A stretch of 64,000 bases of DNA from Dasyornis broadbenti (GCA_013397935.1 VZRN01000521.1:920187-984186); one strand, 5' to 3'. Counted from the stretch's first letter, positions 1 to 14,370 are shown. Numbers and translations: made by a program. Notes: generated by a model not told the origin, from the letters alone.

Positions 1-3000
1 TTTGATTTGCTGTATTCTTGTCCAGTAAGGCAGGAATACCAACCAGCAAATTGGACAGATAGAGCAGATAGCATTAATAGCATTAAATCTCAGTATTATC
101 TTGAGAGGTCAAACTTCATTTCAAGTGTCAGGTACCTCACACCATTAATATATCACAGCAACCTTTTTTTCTTTACACTTTAGCACTTGTCAAAGAATAT
201 TGGCATAAAAAAAGCCAAATGAAAATTAACGTTTATCCTTCTCTGTTGCAGCATACATTTGATATACAGCCCTCAATCAGATAGTACGGCTCTTCTTGCT
301 TGGATCCGACTGAGCAAAGCATTCCCTTTTACAATTTGTTTAATCCAAAATTGAACCAAAATACATCTTTTTTGCACACAAACAGGGACTGTGTGGGGAG
401 ATGCAACTGCAAATGTAGATGACTTTTATATGTTGTAGGTTGATTAGATGAGGCTTTTTGTGTAGTTTCTACTTGAATAGCCTCTCTTCAGAGACCTCTG
501 CGCAAGCTATCTATTAGTCATGGTTAAATGAGCAACAATTTCAAATATACAGAAAACAGACACACTTAAGTCATAGAAATTCAGTGTGTGCCACACTCAG
601 CAGTAAGCACAGCAACAGAGGTTATCCAGAGCCAACAAAGTGTGTCTGCAGCTGTGGAAGAAGACAGGGATGTTCTCCTGCTCCAGACACTGAACAGCAA
701 TCCCACCTTCCTGCCTGGGGTGCTGGGGCATTACAGAAGTGAACATCAGATTCTACAGGCCATGCTTTGGAGGCAGATTTTCCACCACCGTGGTTCAATT
801 GTAAGATTTAGCACACAGCATATATCTGCAGCAGGGATTTCTGGTCACAGAGCTTTATATTTACTCTTTGCTTCAGTGATTTCAGAATATAATCAAACTC
901 CTGGTCGACAAAATTCAAGAACTGAACAGAACATCTGTGAACTGAACAGTCCCAGAACATCTGTGCAACGTTTTCACTCTGTGTCCCCTTTATCAAGCTG
1001 ATCTTCCAAGCATGGTACTGATGCCCCTCACCACATGCAATACCACAGAGCGTTTGCTTGCCAGCTACCAAACCCTCTCTGTGGTCCTCAGAGTTTTCAT
1101 GGTTCATAAAACAGAAAGGATGAGTAAGGGGAAATAAATGGGATGTACCAGGATAGGAAAAAATTCGCATGTGGAAATGCAGCACTGAGAATCATAAAAA
1201 AACTACAGCTCTCCTTTAAAAGCAGGATTTCAATCTCTTTTTTCATACTTGTACAGTTTTGGGGGAAAACAAACCCATATAAATAGAAGAGTGATTTATA
1301 TTCCGTATGAATAAAAGTAGTTCTCTGTAGAAGCCTAAATGTCAAAGACACCCTAACTAGACAGAGCAAACTTCTAGGGAATGAAAGGGACATTTTCCTA
1401 TGTATTTTTCACATGAAAGAGTGCAGAACACAGGAAAGATCAGTGATCATGCATAATGGTAATATATATCATTAATCCTAATATGTAAAGCAGCATTACC
1501 ACGTCTGTTTTCCCATCTTGGGGTGGTGGGAAAAGAAGCATCTGGGTGAAATCTACCAACCCCACCTCCAAGTGAAAACAGGAGCTTAAACTTGACAGCA
1601 CAGAGATTGAGCTCAAATTCCAGCCTTACTGGGGGCTCATCCTGAGAAACATCAAATTAGAAACAGTACCTGGTGAGCCAGACATCTCTCCTCCCTCAAG
1701 TGACCTTTATTAGCAGATGCCTAACCATGACCATGTTATTCCATGTATCCTCCTTCTCTCCAAGCCCTGGGCTTCCTTACACACAAAATTTTCAGCATTT
1801 TGACCAAGACACTGCAAAGCAAGGTCAGTGTCTGTGTGTAGAGACAGAAGTGGCCACAGGCAACCTGAGCCCTCCTTGCCCAGCCATCAGCCTTCACCCT
1901 GCTCAGAGCCAGCTGTGTGATTCAGCAGGAGCTCTCACACACTTGCAATTTAAACAGTTTCTCCAAAACTGAACAGAGATAGACACAGAAGTACAAGAAT
2001 ATCCTGAGAGATAGAAATTCTCTCAGCTGGCACTACTTTTACAGATTTGAAAATAGTGGTTACGATTTCGTAGTTATAGCAAAACTAAGCATTGCTTTCT
2101 TCTGCTGTGCTACATCTAGAGATTTAAAAAAAAGTTACAATCAGAGAGGATTGTGACATCAAGTGAAATTACTAAAAGAAAGCAGGTGATGTTTTCCTGA
2201 CCATGCTTCCCAGAGATAAATCACAAACCCCACCAAAATAGCTTTGTCATTTGTCAGGATAAACCAGAGCCAGCAAGGTGTGCTCAGAACACCTGGACAC
2301 AAAACCAGTGCTGGTGTGTGAAGAACTGCACTGTCAACACTGCATGGTGGACAAATGCTCAGCCTTCATAGCCCCTGTGACCACTCAACACAGTCACGGC
2401 TTGGGAAGACAAGGGCAGTGGCGCTCACACACTGTGCAGCACCACAAGGCTCCAAAGCAGAGATTTAAAGAGTTTCTTGAAAGGAGAGCAGAAGGTACAG
2501 TAATGAAACCGGAGGCCAAGAAACTCATGGGGTCCAGGCTTTTCAGAAGCACAGTGTGATGTATGTTTGCAGAGGCCTCAAATGCCCTTTTCCATAACTC
2601 TGTTTATAGCTCATCTGTGTGCAGTAAGTCTTGACCAGAATTGGTCTTTGACACAGACTGTAAAATGCAAATCTTAAAAGGGCCCAATGGAAAATAAAAG
2701 TCAGTATCATGACAAAAATGGATGATTTCTGATGTAATCTCCTTCCACTTGTGCCTTCCATGTAAAGAAGGCATAGAAAATATGTTTCCCACTGTAGAAA
2801 TTAGGAATTCTGCTTCAGTAAAAACACATCTGGCCGCTAGGACATGGAAGTAAGAGCTTCTTAGTCTTTTTGCTGTTATTACCACAGCTCCCAAACAGAC
2901 AGCTCTCTTTCTTGAAGGAGGTCTTCCTCAGATGCCTGTTTATCTGTCAAAGAGAGGGGCTTTTATAAGAAGAGATAGCAGTGGCATCCCAGTAATACAC

Positions 3001-6000
3001 CAAATTATTACCATGAAAACAAACTGAATGCAGCAAAGTTGCTGCTGAACTATGTAGAGATAAAATACCTATTTATCTGTTCCAGGTATTTTGACATTGA
3101 CACAGCTCGGTGACAAAGACATAAAAAAAAAGTTGTCTTCTACAGCTAACAACTTTTGTGACAGAGAAAGCTTGAATAGGGGAGGAAATACAAGTAATTT
3201 GTTTCCTGGGCTGTCAAGCCCTTTGTCTTGACCCAACAACAAACCTATTGATCTACTTCAAAACACAAAGGGAGTGGTAACAGTCATGACAGTATGACAC
3301 AAACCAGATTTAAAAATAAAAAGAGAAAAGTAAAAGCAGCTTGTTTCTGCTCTCACAGTTGTGTGATCTGGCATTACTCCTCCATCACATTGTGTGCAAT
3401 CACATCTGTCCCACGTGGCTGTCACTGTGCCTCTCTGGGTGTCACTCAGGATCCCCTCTCATGTGTGCCATGAGCCCCCCCAGCCCCAGCTTCCTCAAGG
3501 AAGAAAACAATGAGAAAATGTAATCACACAGCTTGCCATCTTCCCAGACAAGGTCTGTGGGTGTTCTTTGGAGGAGGAGAAAAGGCATAAGGTGGTGATG
3601 GTGCAAGCTGTGAGCTCAGCCCCACATCTCCAGGAACACGATCTTGTGCACACAAGTCAGTCCTGTCCTACTGGACACCTCCCAGAAATTACGGCGTTAC
3701 CGTGATTTCCCTGCGCTGCCAGGGAGCAGCACATCCACTTAATTCCCATCCCCATCCCTCAGGCAGGGATATCCACAAATTTCATTTGAATCCAGATGTC
3801 TCCTCATCTGGCTTCCCTGTGATACAGAACAATGTGGTCAATGTCTCAACACCACCTGTCAGGAATGCAGCTGAAGCTTCCTTAGACCTTCTCCAAGCCC
3901 ATCTTCCTGACAAGCACTGAAAAAAATCTAATATTCAGTGTGTTTTGGTACTTAAGAACAGATCACTTTGCTTGAAGAAATACCAAAAGGTTAAACTAGA
4001 ATTTCATGTAGACTACACAGTATTATTCCTCTTAGAATTTTATTGGAAAAAGAAAGTTAAATAAAAGAGAATGCTTTACTCTGCAGTTGTTTTGATCAGT
4101 CCAAGTTCAATATATGAAATACCCTGAAAAGTTTCTCTCTCATACAGCCTGACTTGATCCCCTCCCCATTTATTGCTTTGACTGGAGAACAAAAAAATAT
4201 ATTTCCCAGCTGTATTAATCAGATATTGAGGATATTCCATTATTACAGCACAGCTATACCGAGCTCTCAGGTTTTCTTTGAACAGAAATGAAGTTAAATC
4301 AATACTAAGCAAATTTCCCAGAAGTCAAATTACAATGAAGAGAGATGAAGAAGAATTATGCTGGCTAACACCACAAAATATAAGGGTATCTGGGGCTAGA
4401 GGTACATTTCTCTGTGCCGGTAAGAGCTGCCCCTTTAAGCAGATGGACAACTACAAAACCTGAAACTCCCACTGGCAAGCAGAGCACAAAAAAATGATAA
4501 AAGAGCCTCTTTCCCTACCCGCCACCAGTTTAACTCTCTCTAACACCAGTGGAAATACCCAGACTGATGGACTGTATGTGTTGTGATGCCCACCATGAAG
4601 TCCCAGAATGAGTCTGTTATATTGACTGTATTTTTAAAAGGACACCAAAGGGTACCCAGACACAGCCCCAGTGCCAGTGCTATAAGTCCTGCTCATAAAT
4701 GTTGGTCTTGCTTTTACAGGAATACTGCCATAGAATATAATTTTTCCCTAATCTTCAACTCATGCAGCACATAAAATACTCCTTCCTTCAGGAAGGTATG
4801 CAAGTACATCCTAAAATTTAGCATTGGGGCACACACATTGAAGCACAAAATAAACATTTTAAAACTGTTATTAAATCCCAGTTTAGCTTAACTATACTAA
4901 GATTTGACTTATTTTTTCTTTGAAATTTTAAAACTGCCAATAAAGAAGACTTAAACATAATCAGATGAGCAAGAGTTCTGGCACACCTACTGAGATGGTT
5001 TCACGAAACGGATACAAACTGCATAGTAACATATGCAAATTACATTAAAAAATTAGATAAGGGCTTCAGTATTTACTGTACTGCAAAAAGCAGGTTTTAT
5101 AACTCTAAATATAGACAGCGACAGGAACAGTAAACAAAACAGACAACTGTTTTGTAGGAAAAAAGCAACCTATTTCTTTCTGTAAGCAATTCATGTTATG
5201 ATGTTTATGTACTTTTCTCTTTCCAAAAAAAAAATTCCACAGCTACAGCAGACACTGTTTAGTAAAAGTGGCAAACCAGCCTTGGATATAAATCTCATTT
5301 CCAGATGTACACAATTTTCAGACATGGCTGCTTGTGTGCTCTGTGTCACAGCCTATGAGTAAAATGAATTTATTCCTTCCTTTAGGACAGCAGTTACACC
5401 TTGCAGGTTAGTTTGCAGCTTGGAAAACGTTTTTCCTTCATGGTTGAACTCTAATCTGTCAGCCACTACCTGTCCATGGACACTGAGGTCTAAATATTTC
5501 TGCTAGAACGGAATTCTAGATGCCCCTCTAGTATTATTTTTTCAAGGAGTTAGAGCTTTCCAAACCCACACCTCATTCATTTCTTGCAATCAAAACATAG
5601 CTGACAGAGTAAGGTTATTTGCCAAAAATATCTCCAAAATTGCCCCTCCTGCCTGAAGTTTAGCAACCTCAGAAAAAAGTCTGAAATTCACACTAATAAG
5701 AAGAGTGTTTTATTTTTTCTCTTTCTTTTATCTGAATCAATGATTCCATAAATGTGGGAACACAATCTGGATCACACCTGTTGAAAAACCGACAGGCTCA
5801 GATAACACATTCTTACTGAATTACTTTTGCATATCCAGAGAAAACTCTACGAAATTTGAAGAATCTCTAAGAAATTACATCAAAATACTCATTGTCAGAA
5901 CTGTATTAAAAATAAAAGCTAACTCGGATCAGAAGTAACATTTTAAAATCTGTAGCACATAGCAGAGCAGGTTGGAAACATCGCAAACCAAGAGCAAACA

Positions 6001-9000
6001 TCTCAAAGGAGATTCTTACACACGGTAGCCATTTTCAACCAACCTTATTCAGTAATTGTATCCTGGATTACAACTACCACGACCATACCAACCAAGATGA
6101 TCCCTACTTCAGGCATAATTCTTATTTTCCAGAGCAACAGCTGTGAACCTAGACATGAAGAGGTAGAAGAGACATCACATTTAATGGAAACTCCTCTGTC
6201 TTGGTAAAAACTACAGAAGTGATGAGAAACCGAAGCATTCTTTCCCCCCCCATGGTGCTTGTTCTTTTCCTTCTTTCTCACTGTTTAGCTGGACAATGCT
6301 GTGCTGGCCATACCTGACCAAATCCTGAGTGCAAGGCACAGAGAATCAGTGGGGTAACTGCAAGGCAAAAGTGTGGATCACAAACCAGAATTAATACAAA
6401 CATATTGCACGTATTGAATAAATTACTATACACATTCACATCTATTAGCCAAATACAGACGTACATGGAAATACTATGTTCAAGTATTTCTCAAGAACAG
6501 ACAGACAGGGAGCACAAAAGAAGCTATAGCCAACTTTTTCTTTTTATGCTTGGATGTGTCATGTAAGGTGGGAAATATCCAAAACAGGTAAAATTGGAAG
6601 ATGACTGTACTTAAAAGGATTAAATGATTCATTCAATGGCATTTCTGCAGCCCTCTGTGTAATTGAACAGCCTTTCTTCCACCTTTCTCCTGAAAGAAAA
6701 CCCTAATTGTAACCAGTGAAAGGAAATAAGTTTCTGGCTATTTTTACAAAATATGTGTTATATCTCAGCAAGCTGCTCCCATTTAACTCTGCAATACAGC
6801 CATAAAATGGTTTATTTGATTTAGTACCTTACTTCTGAAGTACCTCACACACCACACGAGGCAGTGAACCACTGAAGAGGTTCAGACTGCAGATGGAAAT
6901 GCAAAATCTTGAATAAATCCTCTGTAATGAGAAACTTCTGAGAGTCTTTGCTGCTCTTATTTCAAGAAGAGAAAGTCACTTTACAAGCCTGCAGAGAACT
7001 CCAGATCACATCAGTCCAAAGTGCCATCAGCCACACTCCAGCAAACCATTCATGTATTACCTGAAAAACAGGGTAAATTTTCCTCCACCTCTCAATCTAT
7101 CCCAAAGGATGTCATTTCTTTCCAATTTCATCCCTTGGCATTATGTCATGGATAATTTTCCCATCATATTTCAGTCACTTTCCTGGGGCTTACAGTCTTC
7201 AGGAAGGTTCATCCCTGCCTCCCCCTCACCTGCACAGACCTCTGTTATCTTCCTGCATCCTTGCAGAGGGTCCCATTCAGCCACAGGGAGCCACCAGCTG
7301 AGGAACTCATTGTCACACAGCATCTCATCATTCATTCAGTCCAAACAACCTCATGGCCCTGATGCTCATTTACACTAAAGCAAATTAGCCTGAAATTTCA
7401 TTTACTCTAAACCCACAATATCACCCTGGCAGCACAGAGGGGCTTTAAAATGAGTCACAATGTCATTCATTCCTCCTTTATGATGCCAGAAGAGCATAAA
7501 GCAGCCTTAGTGCAGACAAGATAGCAGCCAAATGACATCTGCCATTGATTTCATCAAAGTAGAATTTGACCCAATTTAGCATTTATTGAATTGAGTGTAA
7601 AGCCCAGCTCAGTGGTGCTGGAGTCAGTGAAACCACCTGTCTGGCTCAGCTGGATACACCAAGATATCCAAAAGTGCTTAGTTTAAGGCTCCAACAAGAT
7701 GTGCCAGAGAAAAAGAGCCAACTCAGGCAGTGGGTATGGGACAGGTTGCAACTCAAATCCTTCTATTAACTCAGTAGGCGGACACTAAAAAACAGAGGGA
7801 TTCGTGAAGTCCAGTTGTTCCTGACCTTAATTTCTACGCCGGTTTTCAGCTACCATTATTTCACATGCAGCTTCCTATCACTGTAGCACAGAACACTAAT
7901 CTGCTGTATTTTTGAGTCTCTACTTTTCATTCACCCCCTCTTCCTTCCCTGATAGTGGCTGGAGCACAGATGAGGCCCAGAGGTTTTTGGAAGACACTCA
8001 CAGCTCTTTTCTCAATGCACACCTAAACCAGGTCTAGGATGTTCCAAGACACAAAGGGTTGTCACACACCAATAAGTGGAGAAATTAGAAGAAACCATCA
8101 GTCCTATTCTATTCCAAAAGCCTGTTGTTAAAAAGCAGTTTTCCCAATTTTAGCTTGTGTTCACTTGTGGCCCTTGGGTACACCTCAAAAAGCATCATTT
8201 GACTTTTTTTTCCACCCTAATTTTTTGACCATATTTAGCAACACCATGGATAAAATAAGCATGAACTGGTCCAGCATTGTCTTAGTTTTAACTCCTGAGG
8301 AGCAGGGTCAGTAAATGGAGGGATGAAGTTCTAGGACAACTAAAGACCATGAGCTCTGCCCAGTTCTACCCACACACTTCTTTACTGAGCTTGCAGACCA
8401 ATATTATCCTGGTTGTGCTCATATAAGCCCAGACATGGATTTATTTAGCCAAAACAATGTTCGTAGCCTAGGCATGGGCACTTCTTGAGGCAAGACCAGA
8501 GCCACAAAACTAAAACTGGATTTGAAGTTCTCAGCTCATTTCTGTTGCCTCAAAAAGGCCCAAACCACCCATCTTCTTCAGAGTCTTGGTCAGAATCCTG
8601 CCTGTGAAACTGATCTGATGTTGTAAAGGGAAATCAGCTCTAAAGCTCTTGATAGAAAACTGCTTAGAAACACAAAGTACGTATCAGAAAGGTGTGTTCC
8701 TTAAGAAATGTCACACATAATACCATTTGTCTCTCAGCTATTGTAGGTGGACAACAACTCCGAGTGCTGAAGGACAAGTCACTGTTTTCATGCATCAGTC
8801 TGCAAGTGGTTTAATGGCAAAGCAGTGCTATCTTCATTTTCAGTGTGTATTTAAAACATTCCTCTTTCCTGTCCCACTGTTACAGCTGTCATAACATGAC
8901 TAATCACCACTGCCTTGTCTGCATAGAATAAGTGTGTGGCTTCTGACACTTCAACTAATTCATTTCATCTCGATATTAGGCTTGAACTAATATCAAGGTC

Positions 9001-10387
9001 AATTTCACTACAGGATGTGACATGTAAATCCTCTAAAAATAGTGAGCTTCAGTCAAATGCGTACTACTCGCAAACTGAAATTGGTGGCTGAATTGCAGTT
9101 ACTCAGAAACCACTAAGTAATGAAAAACAGCTAGGGTTTGGTTTAATAGATATAGAAAAATAGCAAATATCTTATCAGAAAAAAATTCAGAAAATGTTAA
9201 GATTCCGTTATAAACTTATGTAATTTAAGAAAAAAAAAAACAAAACCCATAAAATCCTCAAACCAAAACAAACCAACACAAACTTCCCTAGTTTTGGAAA
9301 TAATTTGTTTTATCCCCTTTCCAAAGGAAATAGAACTGTTCATTCATAAGGAAACATTCATTAGAAAATAAGCTTTCTGCAAAGAATTTAGCTAGAAAAT
9401 ACTTCCTATTTAGAAAAGAAAAAACAATGCAGGGTTATACCTTCTAACTGGTAAAATTAGCTTAAATGATTAGCAGTAGGAGTACAAAACTGAGACATGT
9501 CATATACAGTGATCCCTGAAGTAATCATCAACCCCAACACATAAGACAAGCCAACTATGCTATCTTTTTCTTCAGCGTTTTTTAACCAGTTTCCTCATTA
9601 CAGGCTTTTGGAAACTACACATGCTTTAGCCTCTTTTCACACAAACCCGCCCATTAACAAACCCAATTAAGCACAAGCTACGTGGGTGAGCTCACTTCGT
9701 TCTTATTATTACAACCAGAACCACATAACTCCTTTATAACCTCCCATTTTCTCTCCCCATACTCCTACTTGAGTGTATTTCAATAAGCATTTTTCCAAAT
9801 CTCATCCTGAAACCTGCCAACACACATTCCCAGCTTGTTTATAACTTTGTTCAGTGCCAACAGTATTCTTTAATTTAAACACTCATGTTCGTTTATGATT
9901 TTTTAATCACATTCTACAAGCAGCAGTGAAAGTGTACAGTCAGGCACAAAAAAATTTAGCACAGTCCAGGTGCAATCTTGCAGCCTGCAAACCTGACTTG
10001 GCACTGCATGTACTCCTGCAGAGGCACCACCAGCCCCCAGAGCATCCCAAAGTCTCACGGAAATGCCTGTCCTAACTCATCCTCCACCTGCATTTATCAC
10101 CATCGCATTGGTGTCTACTGTGTTTCTGTTAGAGCCCCCAGCTTAGACCAGCAAATATTCACCATCCCTTCAGTAGATGTGGCTTTGCCTTTTGTGCTGC
10201 TGAGTCGGATCTTTTTCTCGCTGCTCTCTTCTCCAAGGTCATTCATTTCTTGTGTAGAACCCCTTTTTGGTATTCAATCATTCCTTGCAGATTTGATCTG
10301 CCAGGGTTTCATTAACCTAAATAGTGTGGAGTTTTGGTGGGTGCCAAGTTTATTTCATGACCAAACAAAAAGGAATATTGAAAAAGA
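1..10387. other. Unique noncoding DNA, no gene recognised
   Basis: I see no recognisable gene, RNA gene or interspersed repeat here. The DNA is AT-rich with scattered short poly-A and poly-T runs. Open frames reach 137 codons (588-1001, plus) and 125 codons (808-1185, minus), but they overlap each other on opposite strands and show no domain, so I treat them as chance. A 93-codon plus frame at 2278-2559 is Cys/His/Lys-containing but unrecognised. A sub-block at about 7440-7620 is repeat-free and holds a perfect AP-1 site TGAGTCA at 7451-7457. It could be intergenic or intronic. Confidence 0.7.
7451..7457 (+). promoter_or_regulatory. Perfect AP-1 consensus (TGAGTCA)
   Basis: The heptamer is the exact AP-1 (FOS/JUN) consensus. 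It sits in a repeat-free stretch rich in short AT-hook and homeodomain-like words. A single 7-mer match is expected several times by chance in 64 kb, so it only gains meaning if the surrounding block proves conserved. Confidence 0.2.
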
Positions 10388-10650
10388 CCATAGAATGGTT
10401 TGGGTAGGCATGTTAAAAATAGTTTAATTCCAATCGCCCTGCCATTGGCAGGGACACCTTCCACTAGACCAGGTTGCTCAGAGACCCATCCAGCCTGGCT
10501 TTGAACACTTCCAGGGATGGATCATCCACAGCTTCTCTGGGCAACCTGTGCCAGTGCCTCGCCACTCTCGATGTGAGAATTTCTAACATCTAATCTAAAC
10601 CTCTTCTCTTACACTTCAAAGCCATTGCCCCTTGTCCCTGTGCAAACACA
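10388..10650 (-). mobile_element. CR1 LINE, 3' end fragment (minus strand)
   Basis: Read on the minus strand, this matches the familiar 3' end of avian CR1 non-LTR retrotransposons. The segment begins near a 'ccccttgt'-type word (seen on plus at about 10628) and runs through the conserved block about gaining the first and second components of pooled phrases such as 'ggttgcccagagaagctgt' and 'ccctggaagtgttcaaagcc'. It ends at 10388-10400 with the CR1 terminal word CCATTCTATGG, read in reverse. CR1 elements lack a poly-A tail and end in short ATTCTRTG-type repeats. Only the 3' untranslated portion is present, as in most 5'-truncated CR1 copies. Divergence is modest, so this is a mid-aged copy. 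It supports an avian (or at least sauropsid) origin for the window. Confidence 0.92.
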
Positions 10651-11584
10651 GATTTGATTTTGGTGTTTATCACTGTTTTCTGCAAGAATCTGCTGAGCCC
10701 TGGCTTGCCAAGTTAATTTAGGCAGTTACATTGACTGTTAAGATAATTCCTACACGTAGTACAGATGCAGCCCTTAAAAAGTTCAAAATACATCTCTTAC
10801 ACATACATTTAAATTTATGCAAAGACTAAATCCTGAAGGGTACACCCACTACCTAAGAAACAAAATAATTAGTTGCCCCTCATTTGCAGAAACCCCCTCT
10901 ATACAGTACTAATAAAGGACAAATTACAAGGCATATTTTACATGCACCATTAAACTGGTAAGATTAAGTTTGCACAAAATGCAATGGCCTTTCGATGTGA
11001 ATAAAGCACAAAAAGCCCAATCAGATGCAGCACAGTCTAATTTATGACAACGCTAGAATTTTTTGGTGATTGGTGTCACAACATCACAAGTCTGATATAT
11101 TACAATGTTAAGAGGTACATAGCCTTGTCATAAATTATTTCACTTTTTGCTGCTGTGCATCTGAGATGACAGAATGAAGGTAAATTTCTTCCTGACCATT
11201 TAGACAGCTCATTATTTCCCCAGAACTCTCCTGTGCCATCACTAATCTCTGCAGTGTATCATCATTCACTTAAAATACCAATTTTCTGCAATCCACGTTT
11301 AACAGCACATTTTGTTTTCTAACTTTATCTTTTTGAGGACAACTACCCAACTGAATTCTGCAAAGACTGACAAATGGCAACTCCCAAAAACCTCACAGTA
11401 AGGTTTTGAGCTGGTTTCTCAGGTGACACAAGTTGTATTTTCTCTATTGCATGTGTTTCATCGGGGCTTGGGTTAGTTCTCACAGCAACCACAGGACACA
11501 AGAACTAACTTTCACTTGGTACTGAAAAGGGAGTAATCAATAGTTAACTCATGTAAGCACAGTTAGCTAGAGAGAGACAGTAAA
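10651..11584. other. Unique AT-rich DNA between CR1 and LTR
   Basis: Nothing recognised. No open frame of note and no repeat family I can name. Confidence 0.6.
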
Positions 11585-11935
11585 TGTTGATTACAAAAAC
11601 CTGAGATGCCAGAGTCGCCTTGATCTTGTCAAGATAAAGGGGACAATGACCAGCCTGAAATTGCTTCCAGGAATCTACCTCAACACGACCACCTGCTTAC
11701 ACAGGGCATGCATGCTGATGATATTAATGTTTTTCGAGAAATAACTTGTATAACCATGCTTGTCCAAAAGAATGTGATGCATATTCATGACTTGTACCCT
11801 TAATTGTTGTGAGAAGTGCCTGGTGTGTGTGTTTGGAGGAGCGATCCCCACACACCCAGCGCGCTGAATAAAGCAAATACCCGCTTCTTTGACTCTGTCT
11901 CAGAAGTGTCCTCTGGCCCGGTTTGGGGCGAATCA
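11585..11935 (+). mobile_element. Solo LTR of an endogenous retrovirus
   Basis: About 351 bp bounded by TG at 11585-11586 and CA at 11934-11935, the standard LTR termini. An AATAAA polyadenylation signal lies at 11867-11872, followed about 60 bp later by the 3' boundary, in the order U3-R-U5 on the plus strand. The bases just outside are GTAAA (11580-11584) and GTACA (11936-11940), a 5-bp target-site duplication with one mismatch. There are no gag, pol or env remnants on either side, so this is best read as a solo LTR left by recombination between two LTRs. The subfamily is not assigned. The 3' part, with its AATAAAGC word and C-rich end, looks like avian ERV LTRs in general. The exact 5' end is inferred from the TG and the duplication. 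Confidence 0.72.
11867..11872 (+). terminator. LTR polyadenylation signal AATAAA
   Basis: A canonical hexamer inside the LTR, with a GT/T-rich downstream region (about 11887-11910) as expected of a functional cleavage and polyadenylation site. It would act on plus-strand transcripts. Confidence 0.55.
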
Positions 11936-14370
11936 GTACAAGCTTAACAAACTAGCACCTTCTTCTTAGAAAGGGTGGAAGGACTCTTTACCCAAAAGCA
12001 CCTGCCTAACAAATGACAATTCTCACACTTACATTGGGACCATCACGTACAAGGCTCTGCAAACAAAGATGCAAGCATCAAATTGCACTGAAATGGAAAA
12101 GCCAGAGAAGAAAACTTAGCTTGAAAATAAACTACTTCCAGAAAAATTCTTCTGTTTTCCCACCTACAGGGCGATCAGTGTCAGGTGGATCATCAGATTC
12201 AGGCAAAGATAACCTCAAAATAAGTTTGTGAAGCAAAGGATGCAACAGGCAGCTGCGCCCAGTTGTGAAGTTACACCATTTCAAAGACAGACACAGAAAA
12301 CAACTTTCCCATATCCACTGCTGGATCAGCTCAGGAGAATTGCAAGGATTTGTAAGTTGAACTAGTAGGCAAATAATAAATATTTAGAAGTACAGAAGCA
12401 TAACATTTACCTTTATCACTTGAAGAGCTGTGATTGCTGGGGAAAGGAAGCAGCAGGATTGGCACAGTACCTGGGAGAGGGATTGCAGAGGTGGATAAAA
12501 CCTGTGTATCCAGCTAAGGACTGAACGCTTACAGTTCCATAGCGGGCTTTTTAAACATCATTTCACACCAAGTTAGGTTTAGCTACACTCCTACCATCTC
12601 CCCCTTTCCCAAGAATCATTGTTACTTTGCAGTGCACATTTACTTGTCAGTTTGTCCAGCAAAACTTGAGGGTTTTACTTTTTTTACTTTTAACAAAGAT
12701 TGTTGTTTACAATTTTTATTATTATTATTGATACAGACAACTGAGGGACTGACCTGGATTATCCCACAATTCTGCACAAGGGCAGCTTCTGTGCCAGAGA
12801 TAGAATCATCTCTTGTTCAGGACCATCTTTTCTCTCAAGATTGCCACCCAGAGAAATTTGGCTTTAATCTTCATTTTTAGACAGAATAAAGGAAAAGCTG
12901 CCAGCTCACAAACACCTAAACACACCTGCTCCAGCACAAAGCTGTTGCTTATCCATCAGCTTCTGGGCAGCAGAACAGTTGTGCCTTCTGAATGCTTTCA
13001 AACTGGATTCATAACTTCCCTGCAAGAAACTTTGCATGCTTCTCTATACTGGATACGGCAGGTAGAGTGAAGGAGTTTTGTAAAATTGACCAATTTTTTT
13101 TTTAATTGGCACACAGTATAATCATCCCATTCACACCTGAGGGAGAACTCTTATTAGACAGAGCTTTTCAAAACACCTTCAGAGAAGAAATATATCTATC
13201 CAGGGCAGACATAAGGTACGTCTGCTCTAAGCCATGAGCTCTCTGAGAGGCTTGGTGGATACAAAGGCACAGAACACCTGTTAAACGCCAGAGCCATAAA
13301 ACTCCTGCTCCAAGCCCAGGCACAAGAGAGCTCTTTGTGTTGCACCCAGGCTGGGTGACACACAGAAGAGAAAAAGGACAACTTTCCAGGTGATTTTCAG
13401 GTTTTAAATATATTCCTAGTCTTTTTGCAAAGAATTCGGCCTAGAAGAGTTACAACAGAAGAGACTATTCATGCCAGGTTATACAAAGAGGTGAATCCAT
13501 TTCAGCACTCGCATGCATTGTACTGAATAGCTGTTCAAGCCATGAACAGTTTCACCAGTGCTGCTGGGTTAACGTGAAGGAGGGCATTCAGCAAGACTTC
13601 AGTTATCCTACAGGTTTGTTTGATTTCACTGACAGGGCAAAGAACAAAATTAGTTAACACATTCTGCCTGTTGAAGAACCCTTAATTAGAAGTGAGGAGA
13701 CCATAAATACTCTTTTTTACCTGCACTAGTCTTGTCTGAGTGAAAACTCCTCCCAGACAGAAAATCTTAACTCTTGGATAATGTTGTTCTGATTCAGCTG
13801 AGACTTTTTCTGAGCAATTGCTTTTGTGGTCTACAAGGTCCTCCTTGCCAGACAGTACCTGTAGGTGCCATCATAAATACACAGACTCTCCTAGCCAATT
13901 CCAAATTAACAGGTGAAGCTTAGTTTTAAAAACTTGCTCTAATTACCAGAAGTTTTTCACATAGTATATTGATTCCATAGATTTCCCTTGCTCAGATCAG
14001 ACCACTCAGGAAATCTTCCTGCAGTAACTTATGGTTCAGATTTATTAAGTCTGAATAAACTGTCGAGTGTATTGACTTAACCTGCATAATTGAGGGCAAA
14101 AAAAGTCACACCAAATTTTCCTATTTAAATTTATTCCATAACTGCTATTTACAAATGCAAATCTTGACTGTTTAGGAAATATCAGAATAGCAAACTGATG
14201 TTATAAGCTTTAAATGGGCAAATTTCTCACATTGATTATGCAGTGAAATATTCAATAATCAGCTGTACAGTGCAATACCTGCTACATCTTTCAGGCCAGA
14301 AATAGCTGATGGCCATTATCATGGCAAACTTGCTTTTAAGGAGAGTGAATTAGAGTAAAGTGAAATAAAC

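Noticed and set aside
6278..6466. Minus-strand TCAG/GTATGG with an 11-nt would-be microexon
   Set aside because: The donor is weak and there is no clear branch point. Such arrangements are expected many times by chance in 64 kb.
7229..7310. Minus-strand CAG/GTGAGG donor with a 70-nt open segment behind an AG
   Set aside because: The pyrimidine tract is poor and only one of the three frames is open over a very short span.
9978..10427. 149-codon open frame, plus strand
   Set aside because: It runs into the antisense of the CR1 3' end and ends there, so its C-terminus is repeat sequence. No domain is recognised.
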